Below, one piece after another: positions 23,433-31,300 of a stretch of 38,195 nt of DNA (positions are counted from its first letter, which is position 1; each line of letters opens with the position of its first letter). The stretch comes from Streptomyces sp. MBT53. Lineage in GTDB: Bacteria; Actinomycetota; Actinomycetes; Streptomycetales; Streptomycetaceae. The notes under the pieces were generated by a model. That model had not been told where the DNA came from. It made no database searches and saw only the letters and a program-made list of their open reading frames with translations. Both the position numbers and the translations under genes were made by a program. The stretch spans positions 1-38,195 of the forward strand of contig NZ_JAEQAZ010000083.1 of assembly GCF_016654115.1 (NCBI RefSeq), read 5' to 3'.

Positions 23433-23888
23433 TTACGGAGCGGTCCTGTTCAGGTCGAGCCGGCCGACGCGGGCCACGTTCTCCCGGTCGTCGGCGTCCG
23501 GGCTCGGCTCCGCCGCGAACCAGGCGTCGAGGATCTCCTTGAGCAGCGGCTCGGACGTCAGGCGCAGACCGAGCGCCAGCACGTTGGCGTCGTTCCAGCG
23601 GCGCGCGCCGTCCGCCGTGTAGGCGTCCGTGCACAGCGCCGCCCGTACGCCCGCGACCTTGTTCGCGGCGATCGACGCGCCCGTGCCGGTCCAGCAGCAC
23701 ACGACCGCCTGGTCCGCGGTCCCGGCGGCGACCTCGCGGGCGGCCGCCTCCGAGCAGACCGCCCACTGCGGGTCGTCCCCGGGCCGCAGCGCCCCGTGCG
23801 TCAGCACCTCGTGACCGCGCTCGCGCAGCTCCGCTACGAGGGCGCGCGCCACGGGTTCGTCCATGTCCGAGGAAACAGAGATCCGCAT
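23433..23888 (-). CDS. RpiB/LacA/LacB-family sugar-phosphate isomerase
   Basis: A 151-residue protein of the RpiB/LacAB fold (aldose-ketose phosphate isomerase, as in ribose 5-phosphate or galactose 6-phosphate isomerisation). Motifs: N-terminal MRISVSSDMDEP, active-site Cys and anion loop VVCCWTGTGASIAANKVAGVRAALC, then WNDANVLALGLRL. The usual DHAG start motif is replaced by SDMDEP, so the substrate may differ from ribose 5-phosphate. The frame is open far upstream through the next gene, but that is a shadow. No clear ribosome-binding site. It sits 47 nt downstream of the GH59-like gene on the same strand. Confidence 0.82.
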   Translation of the reverse strand: MRISVSSDMDEPVARALVAELRERGHEVLTHGALRPGDDPQWAVCSEAAAREVAAGTADQAVVCCWTGTGASIAANKVAGVRAALCTDAYTADGARRWNDANVLALGLRLTSEPLLKEILDAWFAAEPSPDADDRENVARVGRLDLNRTAP

Positions 23889-23935
23889 GTCCCGGAGGCT
23901 ACTCAGCGGACGGGTCCTATGCCATTCCGACGGTG

Positions 23936-26716
23936 CTAGTCCCGGCGCCAGTTCTGGTTGGCGCCGCCCGTGCAGGTCCAGATCTCCAGCGCCGTGCTGT
24001 TGGCCGTGCCGTGGCCGACCGCGTCCAGGCACTTGCCGGAACCCACGTTGACGACACTGCCGTCGGAGCGCACCCGCCACTGCTGGTGGGCGCCGCCGTT
24101 GCAGTCCCAGATCTCCACCGGGCTGCCGTCGGCGGTGGCACCGCCGGTGACCTCGAGGCACTTGGAGTCGTAGACGGTCAGCTGGTTGGTGGCGGTGGAG
24201 GTCCAGGTCTGGTGGGTGCCGCCGTTGCAGTCCCACAGGGCGGGCCTGGTGCCGTTGGCCTGGTTGGCGCCGGGGACGTCGACGCAGCGGCCGGATTCCT
24301 GGCCCTTGAGGGGGCCCGAGACCGCGCCGCGCTGCCAGCTCTGGTTGGTGCCGCCGGTGCAGGTCCACAGCTCCAGCAGGGTGCCCGGGGTGGTGCCCCC
24401 GGCGGTGGCGTCCAGGCACTTGCCCGAGGCGGGGTTGACCACCGAGCCGTCGCTGTTCACGGTCCACTTCTCGGCGGCGGTGCCGTCGCAGTCGTAGAGC
24501 TGCACCGGCGTGCCGTCGGCGGTGGCGCCGCCCTTGGCGTCCAGGCACTTCGTGCCGTCGTAGACGGTGAGTTGGCCGGCCGGGGTCAGCGTCCAGGCCT
24601 GGTTCGCGGCGCCGTTGCAGTCCCAGAGGGCGAGTTGGGTGCCGTTGGTCCGGCTCGCCCCGGGGACGTCTGCGCACAGGCCGGACTGGCGGCCCTTGAG
24701 GATTCCGGCGTGGTTGCCCGGCGGGTTCGCGGTGACGGACAGACGGTCGAACTGGTCGGTCTGGTAGCCCACCGCCCCGAGGCCGATCTGTCCGGCCGCG
24801 TACGAACTGTCGTCCGTGGCACCGAGGTTGGTGCCGTCGGCGGTGGCCGTGATCCGGTCGCCGGAGAAGCCGAGGGAGAGCGTGTGCCAGGCGTGGGTGC
24901 CGAGCGCGGCCCGGGTTCCGGAGAGCAGGGTGGTCAGGGTGCCGGCCGCCGAGCTTCTGACGATGGACCAGGTGCCGGTGTCGCTGACCCGGAGCAGATA
25001 GGCGGCCTGGTGGCTCTGCGGCCGGTTCTGGGTGTTGGCGCGGCCCAACAACTCGACCGTACCGGCCTGTTGGAGGTTCACGTCGACCTTGACGGTGTAG
25101 TCGGTCCACGTCGGGTCGCCGAGCAGCGAGAAGGCGTCGGAGTCGTCCTGCCACTCGATCGGCTTGACCGGGGTCACCTGCTGCACACACTGCCCCGACC
25201 GGCCGTCGGCGCACGGACGTGCCTCGAACGCGCCCTGCATGTCGGAGAGATACGTGGCCTCGGCGCCGGTGGCGTAGCTGTCGAAGGTGTCGGTGTACGG
25301 CAGCGCGAGGGCGTGTGTGGCGGGCGCGGTGGCGGTGCCCTTGCCCTGCCCTGTGGTCGTGGTGACCGTGTAGATCCAGCCCGGCTGCAGCGTCAGCGAG
25401 TACGCCCCGCCGGTCGGGGTGATGTCCTGCGTGTGCACGAAGTCGGTCGCCGGGCTGGGGCTGTTCACCCGGGTCGCCCACACGTGCACCGCGCCCGTGG
25501 ACAGACCGCCGCGCACCTGCACGTCGACCGTCTGAGCCGCGGTCGCGGTGGTGGTCTCCAGGACCGTGGAGTAGTCGGACCCGTTCGGCGACTTCAGCGT
25601 CGCGTAGGTGCCGTTGGACTCGGTACCGCCGAGGTAGCCCGACGCGGAGTCCACGAACTTCCAACCGGGCTGCGCGAATTGGGTGACCTGCGCGGTCGCC
25701 CAGGTGTCCTCGCCGATCGCGTAGTCGCCGGACCAGGGTGAGTTCGCGGTGGCCAGGCCGACGGTGCTGAACGGCAGGTTGGGGTAAATGGCCGCGACGA
25801 GCGGCCAGTTGAGGTAGGCGGTCATCCGGGCGTCCACATAACCGCGCACGATCGAACGGATCAGCGCCGGGGCGCCGGAGTCCATGTCGAGGGAGCCGTT
25901 CTCCGACGCCCACAGCGGTTTGCCGTTGTTCTTCGCCGTGGTGCTGCTGGAGCAGGTGTCGGCGCTGCCGCCGTCGCCGCCCGCGCAGGGGTAGTGGGCG
26001 CCGATGACCGAAACGGCGTTGTCGAACGCGGAGTTGCTCGCCATGTCGTCCGCGACGCTCCAGCCCGAGTCGTCGCCGACGATCTGCACGGAGCCGTATC
26101 CGGCGCTGTCGAGCGCGGACCGCAGCTGGATGTACCAGTTGACGTCGTGGCCGCGTTCGTTCCAGCCGCCGAGGTAACTGATCGTCAGGCCGTGCTGCTT
26201 GGCGCAACCCAGCCAGGAGATCAGGTAGTCGATGGTGTCGGTGGACCAGAACCCGCCGCTGATCCAGCCCGGGGCGGCCCAGGCCAGACCGTACAACTTG
26301 ATGTCGGGGTTACGGGACTTGGCTTGCTCGGCGAGCCAGAACTCGTATCCGGCATCGCAGTTGATCTGCCCCTTGGTGTGCTCGATGGACGGCTCGGAGC
26401 CGTCGGTGGAGTTGGCGTCGCCGCCGATCTCCAGCTTCAGCAACTGCAGGTTCGCGCCGTAGCCCGGCTTGAACAGGTAGTCCAGGATCCGTGAGCGCTG
26501 GGCGGCCGGATAGTCGCGCAGCAGCCGGGAGTTGCCCCCGCCGCCGCTGATCGCGCCGATCCCGTCGAACGTCCGGCCGCTCTGGCCGCCGTCCACGGTG
26601 ATGGTGGTGGCCGCCGCCGCCGCGGCGGCCTGGGCCGGCTGCGCGCCGACCGAACAGAGGGCGGCGACAAGCGCCATGACCCACAAGGGCAGGAGGTGCC
26701 TCAAGGTTCTTCGCAC
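23936..26716 (-). CDS. secreted GH59-like glycosidase with two ricin-type lectin domains
   Basis: A 926-residue exported enzyme resembling family 59 (galactocerebrosidase-type beta-galactosidases). A signal peptide (about 1-31, ending AQPAQA) precedes the TIM barrel with FDGIGAISGGGGNSRLL, the proposed acid/base E187 in LGGWNERGHD and nucleophile E272 in PLWASENGS. A beta-sandwich follows, then a laminin-G-like part to about 660. Two ricin-type trefoils end the protein, each with three QxW-like repeats (NQAW, AEKW, NQSW; HQTW, HQQW, NQNW) and paired Cys. Start GTG 26716 has GAGAAGGA 7 nt upstream. It probably releases galactose from extracellular glycans or glycolipids; the substrate is not certain. 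Confidence 0.88.
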   Translation of the reverse strand: MRRTLRHLLPLWVMALVAALCSVGAQPAQAAAAAAATTITVDGGQSGRTFDGIGAISGGGGNSRLLRDYPAAQRSRILDYLFKPGYGANLQLLKLEIGGDANSTDGSEPSIEHTKGQINCDAGYEFWLAEQAKSRNPDIKLYGLAWAAPGWISGGFWSTDTIDYLISWLGCAKQHGLTISYLGGWNERGHDVNWYIQLRSALDSAGYGSVQIVGDDSGWSVADDMASNSAFDNAVSVIGAHYPCAGGDGGSADTCSSSTTAKNNGKPLWASENGSLDMDSGAPALIRSIVRGYVDARMTAYLNWPLVAAIYPNLPFSTVGLATANSPWSGDYAIGEDTWATAQVTQFAQPGWKFVDSASGYLGGTESNGTYATLKSPNGSDYSTVLETTTATAAQTVDVQVRGGLSTGAVHVWATRVNSPSPATDFVHTQDITPTGGAYSLTLQPGWIYTVTTTTGQGKGTATAPATHALALPYTDTFDSYATGAEATYLSDMQGAFEARPCADGRSGQCVQQVTPVKPIEWQDDSDAFSLLGDPTWTDYTVKVDVNLQQAGTVELLGRANTQNRPQSHQAAYLLRVSDTGTWSIVRSSAAGTLTTLLSGTRAALGTHAWHTLSLGFSGDRITATADGTNLGATDDSSYAAGQIGLGAVGYQTDQFDRLSVTANPPGNHAGILKGRQSGLCADVPGASRTNGTQLALWDCNGAANQAWTLTPAGQLTVYDGTKCLDAKGGATADGTPVQLYDCDGTAAEKWTVNSDGSVVNPASGKCLDATAGGTTPGTLLELWTCTGGTNQSWQRGAVSGPLKGQESGRCVDVPGANQANGTRPALWDCNGGTHQTWTSTATNQLTVYDSKCLEVTGGATADGSPVEIWDCNGGAHQQWRVRSDGSVVNVGSGKCLDAVGHGTANSTALEIWTCTGGANQNWRRD

Positions 26717-26909
26717 GGTGTCGTCCTTCTCCAGCGGGGGGTGAGGACAGCTTCGGAGAGCGCTCTCAACACAAGCCGACAGGGCTGACGGAGCTGTCCG
26801 TGGAGGTTTGTGCGACAGTGTGGGGACGTGTTGAATTGGAGTCAAGGGTCTACACCTGTTGAAGTGCGGACCAGTGATCCGGGCAGCGCTCTTCCGGCCA
26901 ACTCGCCTG
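26717..26909. other. intergenic region upstream of the GH59-like gene
   Basis: 193 bp between the start of the glycosidase gene and the stop of the SulP gene, both on the minus strand. It contains the LacI-type palindrome at 26756-26767 and the glycosidase ribosome-binding site. The rest is moderately AT-richer and must include the promoter. No convincing terminator hairpin for the SulP transcript was seen. Confidence 0.4.
26756..26767. promoter_or_regulatory. LacI-family operator candidate before the GH59-like gene
   Basis: Perfect 12-bp palindrome GAGAGCGCTCTC, read on the gene strand as TTGAGAGCGCTCTCCGAA. The central GAGCGCTC is typical of LacI/CebR-type sugar regulators in Streptomyces, whose operators precede secreted glycosidase genes. 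It lies 39 nt upstream of the start codon. No lacI-type gene is in the window, so the regulator is encoded elsewhere. Confidence 0.7.
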
Positions 26910-28655
26910 CTACGGCGCCGAATCGGCCGTTTCCTGACCGGCGGACCCTCCGCTCCACTCCCGGTACGCGGCCACCGCCGTCGGCAGGGTGGGGAAGATG
27001 TGGTCCTCGCCGACCGAGTCCACCAGCCCGTACGCCTCCAGGTCGACGCGGAGATCCTGCTTCACCCGGGCCAGGGCGAACACCACGCCCCTGTGGGCGA
27101 GTTCGCGGCGGAGCTCGTCGACCGCGTCCAGGGCGGTGATGTCCACCTCCACATTGGCCTCGGCGTTGAGGACGAACCACCGTACGGGGACCGCCTGTTG
27201 GTCGACCGCGGCCAGCGCGCGGCGGCGGAAGTTCTCCGCGTTGGCGAAGAAGAGCGGTGAGTCGTAGCGGTAGACCAGCAGGCCGGGGACGGTGCGGGCC
27301 TGCGGGTAGTCGTCCACGTCGTGCATGCCGGCCACACCGGGGACCAGGCCCTCGACGGCGTCGTGCGGGCGGGCCACCCGGGTGAGGAGTTCGGCCACCG
27401 ACAGGCCCACGGCGACGATCACGCCGTAGAGGATGTCCAGGGCGAGGACTCCGGCCAGGCAGCCCAGGGCGAGGAGGAGTTCGCGGCGGCGGAACGTGGC
27501 GAGGCGGTGGAAGCCGGAGAGGTCGATCATGCGGACGGCCGCGTAGACGACGAGGGCGCCGAGCACCACCGAGGGGGTGCGGGACAGCAGGGGGCTCAGG
27601 AAGAGGAGGACCGCGAGGACCACCGCTCCGGCGACCAGTGAGTACGCCTGGCTGCGGGCGCCCGTGGAGGACGCGAGCGCGGTGCGGCTCGCACTGCTGC
27701 TCACCGGGAAGCCGTGCAGGACACCGGCACCGATGTTGGCCGCGCCCAGCGCCAGGAACTCCTGGTCGGCGTCGAGACCGGGGCCCTCGTCCTCGTCGCC
27801 GCCGGTGAAGGCGCGGGCGGTGAGGATGAAGTCGGTGTAGGCGACGAGCAGGACACCGAGGGCGGGCAGCACCAGGTGGGGGAGTTCGGTGAGGTCGGGC
27901 AGGCCGACCGTGGGAAGTCCCGCCGGGACCTGGCCGATCACCTTGATGCCGTACCGGTCGTCGAGGTCGAGGACCGCAACGGCCGCCGTGCCGAGCACCA
28001 CCGCCAGCAGGGGACCGGGCACCGCCTTGGACAGGCGCGCCACCGTGAACAGGAACGCGAGCAGGACGGCGGCGAACAGCAGGGTGGGTGCGTGGAGGCG
28101 GTCCAAGTGCCGTAGGAAGGACCAGAGTTGGGGGAAGAAGGCGGAGCCTGTCGTCGGCACCCCGGTGAGCTTGGGCAGCTGGTCCACGATCATGATCAGG
28201 GCGACGCCCGCCAGATAGCCGATCAGCACCGGGCGGGAGAGGAGATCGGCGACGAAGCCCAGGCGTACCGCCCACGCGGCCAGGCAGAGCAGGCCGACCG
28301 TGGCCGCGAGGGCGGCGGCGAGGGTGGCGTAGCGGCTCGGGTCGCCGGCCGCGAGGGGGCCCACCACGGTCGCCGTCATGAGCGCGGTCGTCGACTCGGG
28401 GCCCACGGACAGCAGCCGGGACGAGCCCAGCACCGAGTACAGGGCGAGTGCGGGGAGGATCGCCCACAGGCCGGCCACCGGGGGCAGCCCGGCGACCCCG
28501 GCGTACGCCATCACCTGCGGCACGAGATACGCGGCGACCGTGACACCGGCCAGCAGGTCGCCGCGCAGCCAGGACCGCCGGTATCCGGCCAGCGCGGCGA
28601 TTCCGGGCGTCAGGCGCCGCCACTCCACGCGGCGCCCGCCCGGGCTGTGGGACAC
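26910..28655 (-). CDS. SulP-family inorganic anion transporter with STAS domain
   Basis: A 581-residue SulP/SLC26-type transporter. About 12 membrane helices (LRGDLLAGVTVAAYLVPQVMAYAGVAGLPP is the conserved first-helix region; LSVGPESTTALMTATVV and VSSSASRTALASSTGARSQ are family motifs) are followed by a cytoplasmic STAS domain at about 430-565 (FANAENFRRRAL, ITALDAVDELRRELAHRG). Substrates in the family are sulfate, bicarbonate or other oxyanions and cannot be told apart here. The GTG start at 28655 has GAGG about 7 nt upstream. It follows the polyphosphate kinase gene by 22 nt on the same strand, so they are probably co-transcribed. Confidence 0.93.
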   Translation of the reverse strand: MSHSPGGRRVEWRRLTPGIAALAGYRRSWLRGDLLAGVTVAAYLVPQVMAYAGVAGLPPVAGLWAILPALALYSVLGSSRLLSVGPESTTALMTATVVGPLAAGDPSRYATLAAALAATVGLLCLAAWAVRLGFVADLLSRPVLIGYLAGVALIMIVDQLPKLTGVPTTGSAFFPQLWSFLRHLDRLHAPTLLFAAVLLAFLFTVARLSKAVPGPLLAVVLGTAAVAVLDLDDRYGIKVIGQVPAGLPTVGLPDLTELPHLVLPALGVLLVAYTDFILTARAFTGGDEDEGPGLDADQEFLALGAANIGAGVLHGFPVSSSASRTALASSTGARSQAYSLVAGAVVLAVLLFLSPLLSRTPSVVLGALVVYAAVRMIDLSGFHRLATFRRRELLLALGCLAGVLALDILYGVIVAVGLSVAELLTRVARPHDAVEGLVPGVAGMHDVDDYPQARTVPGLLVYRYDSPLFFANAENFRRRALAAVDQQAVPVRWFVLNAEANVEVDITALDAVDELRRELAHRGVVFALARVKQDLRVDLEAYGLVDSVGEDHIFPTLPTAVAAYREWSGGSAGQETADSAP

Positions 28656-28677
28656 GGTGTTCCTCGATCCGCCCGCT

Positions 28678-29481
28678 TCAGAGGCTCGCCGCGTGGTCCG
28701 GGACGTAGGTCTGCAGATCGCGCGGCGGGCGCTCGTAGCCGGTGGACGGCGGGCGGGGCGGGAGTTCCAGGACCGGCGGCGCCACCTCGTGGTACGGGAG
28801 CGAGTCGAGCAGATGGGCGATCATGTTCAGCCGGGCCCGGCGCTTGTCGTCGCTCTCGACGACGTACCAGGGGGCCTCCGAGACATCGGTGTGCACCAGC
28901 ATCTCGTCCTTGGCCCGCGAGTAGTCCTCCCAGTGGGTGATCGACTCCAGGTCCATCGGGGACAGCTTCCAGCGGCGCAGCGGATCCTCCAGCCGGCGCC
29001 GGAACCGGTCCTGCTGTACGGCGTCGCTCACCGAGAACCAGTACTTGCGCAGCACGATCCCGTCCTCCACGAGCATCCGCTCGAAGATCGGGCACTGGCG
29101 CAGGAACAGCTGGTACTCCTCCTTGGAGCAGAAGCCCATCACCCGCTCGACGCCGGCCCGGTTGTACCAGGACCGGTCGAACAGCACGATCTCCCCGGCG
29201 GCCGGCAGATGCTCGACGTACCGCTGGAAGTACCACTGGGTGCGCTGCCGGTCGGTCGGCTTCGGCAGCGCGGCGATCCGGGCGACGCGCGGATTGAGGT
29301 GCTCCGCGACCCGCTTGATGGTGCCGCCCTTGCCCGCCGCGTCCCGGCCCTCGAAGACGATCACCAGCCGGGTCCCCTCGGCCCGCACCCACTCCTGGAG
29401 CTTCACCAACTCCGTCTGCAGCCGCAGCAGTTCGGTCTCGTACGTCGCGCGCGGCAGCTTTGCCGCCTTCTTGCCGGCCAT
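28678..29481 (-). CDS. ppk2: polyphosphate kinase 2
   Basis: A 267-residue PPK2-family kinase, which transfers phosphate between polyphosphate and nucleotides. Walker A-like FEGRDAAGKGGTIKR at about 44-58, lid region PKPTDRQRTQWYFQRYVEHLP, Walker B FDRSWYNRAGVERVMGF, and the catalytic-core motif LRKYWFSVS. Length and motifs match the one-domain type. Specificity for GDP, ADP or AMP cannot be decided by eye. The gene leads a two-gene unit with the SulP transporter and is divergent from the Cys-rich copper-binding protein gene. Confidence 0.93.
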   Translation of the reverse strand: MAGKKAAKLPRATYETELLRLQTELVKLQEWVRAEGTRLVIVFEGRDAAGKGGTIKRVAEHLNPRVARIAALPKPTDRQRTQWYFQRYVEHLPAAGEIVLFDRSWYNRAGVERVMGFCSKEEYQLFLRQCPIFERMLVEDGIVLRKYWFSVSDAVQQDRFRRRLEDPLRRWKLSPMDLESITHWEDYSRAKDEMLVHTDVSEAPWYVVESDDKRRARLNMIAHLLDSLPYHEVAPPVLELPPRPPSTGYERPPRDLQTYVPDHAASL

Positions 29482-29517
29482 GCCGCCTCAACCCCTCGAT
29501 GACGTGCGGAGTCTCCC

Positions 29518-30003
29518 GTGTCCAAGGTCGAACACCTGGACAGCACCGTACTGATCGCCGCGCTCCCGCGCACCCCCGGGCACCCGCCCGCCGGGTTTGC
29601 GACGGCCGGCGGCGGCAACCCGAACCGCGTGACAGCGATGACGACCCAACAGGAACTCGTCCGTTTTCTGGAGGACCGCTTCGCCTGCGCCCAGGCCTGC
29701 ACCGCGTGCGCGCGGGCCTGCGTGCTGCGCGTCAGCCGCACGGATCCGGACGCCACCGACCACGAGGCACGCGTACGGCAGAAGGCGCTGTGGTGCGCGG
29801 AGGTCTGCGACGCGACCTGCCGCATGCTCGCCGAACAGAACCTCCAGGACGAGCCCACCCTCCGCCTCCAGGCCAAGTGGTGCCTGCTCGTCTGCCTGGA
29901 ATGCGCCCAGCTCTTCGACGAGCGGCCGGGCGCGGAGGCGGACGCCCAGGCCTGCCGGGAGTGCGCGCGGGCCTGCGCGGAGTTCCTGGCGACGCTGAAC
30001 TGA
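29518..30003 (+). CDS. Cys-rich four-helix bundle copper-binding protein
   Basis: A small cytosolic protein of the DUF326/Csp type that binds many Cu(I) ions inside a four-helix bundle; often annotated ferredoxin. Thirteen Cys are arranged along the helices: FACAQACTACARAC, WCAEVCDATC, KWCLLVCLEC, ACRECARAC. The core starts at MTTQQELVRFLEDRF (ATG 29638, 121 aa), but the frame is open to a GTG at 29518 with CGGAG 6 nt upstream, and the extra 40 codons show strong third-position G/C, so I give the longer start. No export signal is clear in the extension. A short GGGCG/CGCCC hairpin follows the stop. Confidence 0.82.
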   Translation: MSKVEHLDSTVLIAALPRTPGHPPAGFATAGGGNPNRVTAMTTQQELVRFLEDRFACAQACTACARACVLRVSRTDPDATDHEARVRQKALWCAEVCDATCRMLAEQNLQDEPTLRLQAKWCLLVCLECAQLFDERPGAEADAQACRECARACAEFLATLN

Positions 30004-30004
30004 C

Positions 30005-30018
30005 GGGCGCGGGCGCCC
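30005..30018 (+). terminator. short GC hairpin after the copper-protein gene
   Basis: GGGCG-CGGG-CGCCC, a 5-bp stem (6 bp if the loop is only 2 nt), immediately after the stop codon and followed by TCTTCGC. Weak on its own. Confidence 0.3.
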
Positions 30019-30055
30019 TCTTCGCAGGCATCGCCGCCTCGCCATTCCCAATTTC

Positions 30056-30069
30056 TGGAACACGTTCTA
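30056..30069. promoter_or_regulatory. KstR-like operator candidate before the acyl-CoA dehydrogenase gene
   Basis: TGGAACACGTTCTA matches TnnAACnnGTTnnA, the consensus I recall for KstR, the TetR-family repressor of steroid and lipid catabolism in actinobacteria. It lies 43 bp upstream of the GTG start, in AT-richer sequence (CCAATTTCTGG). No kstR gene is in the window. Confidence 0.6.
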
Positions 30070-30112
30070 CGGTGTGCGCCGTCAGGACCGGCCTTGGGAG
30101 CCTGGAGGCGCC

Positions 30113-31291
30113 GTGCATCTCGAATACACGCCCGAGCAGCAGCGGCTGCGCACCGAACTGCGCGCCTACTTCGCAGAGTTGGTGCCCGACCACGCCTACT
30201 CCCGCTACGCCGACCCGGCCGCCCAGAAACGCTTCTACCGCGAGACCGTCCGCCGGCTCGGCACGGACGGCTGGCTCGGTGTCGGCTGGCCCGAGGAGTA
30301 CGGCGGGCGCGGGCTGACGCCGATGGAGCAGTTCATCTTCTTCGACGAGGCCGCGCAGGCCGGCGTACCGCTGCCGCTGATGGCACTCAACACCGTGGGC
30401 CCGACGATCATGCAGTTCGGCACCGACGAACAGAAGGCGTATTTCCTTCCGAAGATCCTCTCCGGCGAGATCGACTTCGCGATCGGTTACAGCGAGCCGG
30501 AGGCGGGCACGGATCTTGCCGCCCTGAAGACGCGGGCCGTACGGGACGGCGACGAATACGTCGTCGACGGGCAGAAGATCTGGACCACCAACGGCGACAC
30601 CGCCGACTGGGTGTGGCTGGCCACCCGCACCGACCCGGACGCCCCGCCGCACAAGGGCATCACCATGCTGCTCGTACCGACCGCCGACCCCGGCTACACC
30701 TGCACGGTGATCAACACCCTCGCCTCGCACGACACCACCGCCAGCTACTACGAGAACATCCGCGTCCCGGTCACCCGTCGCGTCGGCAAGGAGAACCAGG
30801 GCTGGCGCCTGATCACCAACCAGCTCAACCACGAACGCGTCACCCTCGCCGCCCACGGCACCATGGCCATCCGCGCCCTGCACGACGTCCAGCACTGGGC
30901 CATGGAGACCAAACTCGCCGACGGCCGCCGCGTCGTCGACCTCCCCTGGGTCCGCCGCCTCCTCGCCCGCACCCACGCCCGGCTCGACGCGATGAAACTC
31001 CTCAACTGGCAGATGGTGAACGCCGTCCAGGAAGGCACCCTCACCCCCCAGGACGCCTCCGCCGTCAAGGTCTACGGCTCCGAGGCCCGCCGCGACGCCT
31101 ACGCCTGGCTCATGGAGATCGTCGCCGCCGCGGGTGCCCTGAAGGAGGGTTCCGCGGGCGCCGTCCTGCACGGCGAACTGGAACGCGGCTACCGCTCCGC
31201 CGTGATCTTCACCTTCGGCGGCGGCAACAACGAGATCCAGCGCGAGATCATCTCGTGGATCGGTCTGGGAATGCCGAGGGTACGGCGCTAG
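30113..31291 (+). CDS. acyl-CoA dehydrogenase family protein
   Basis: A 392-residue FAD flavoenzyme. N-terminal helices start at LEYTPEQQRLRTELRAYFAEL. The middle beta domain has the FAD/substrate motif GYSEPEAGTDLAALKTRAV and KIWTTNGDTADWVW. The C-terminal helical domain ends in ELERGYRSAVIFTFGGGNNEIQ. The class oxidises acyl-CoA thioesters at the alpha-beta bond; the sequence resembles the FadE types used in steroid or branched-chain catabolism more than short-chain enzymes, by inference. The GTG at 30113 has GGAGG 4 nt upstream; an in-frame GTG at 30074 is weaker. The MpaB-type gene follows after 9 nt. Confidence 0.92.
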   Translation: MHLEYTPEQQRLRTELRAYFAELVPDHAYSRYADPAAQKRFYRETVRRLGTDGWLGVGWPEEYGGRGLTPMEQFIFFDEAAQAGVPLPLMALNTVGPTIMQFGTDEQKAYFLPKILSGEIDFAIGYSEPEAGTDLAALKTRAVRDGDEYVVDGQKIWTTNGDTADWVWLATRTDPDAPPHKGITMLLVPTADPGYTCTVINTLASHDTTASYYENIRVPVTRRVGKENQGWRLITNQLNHERVTLAAHGTMAIRALHDVQHWAMETKLADGRRVVDLPWVRRLLARTHARLDAMKLLNWQMVNAVQEGTLTPQDASAVKVYGSEARRDAYAWLMEIVAAAGALKEGSAGAVLHGELERGYRSAVIFTFGGGNNEIQREIISWIGLGMPRVRR

Positions 31292-31300
31292 CCTGCGGAC

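Noticed and set aside
23433..26207. Long minus-strand frame upstream of the RpiB-like core
   Set aside because: The first three-quarters is low-complexity Arg/Gly/Pro sequence antiphase to the glycosidase gene; only the last 151 codons resemble a known family.
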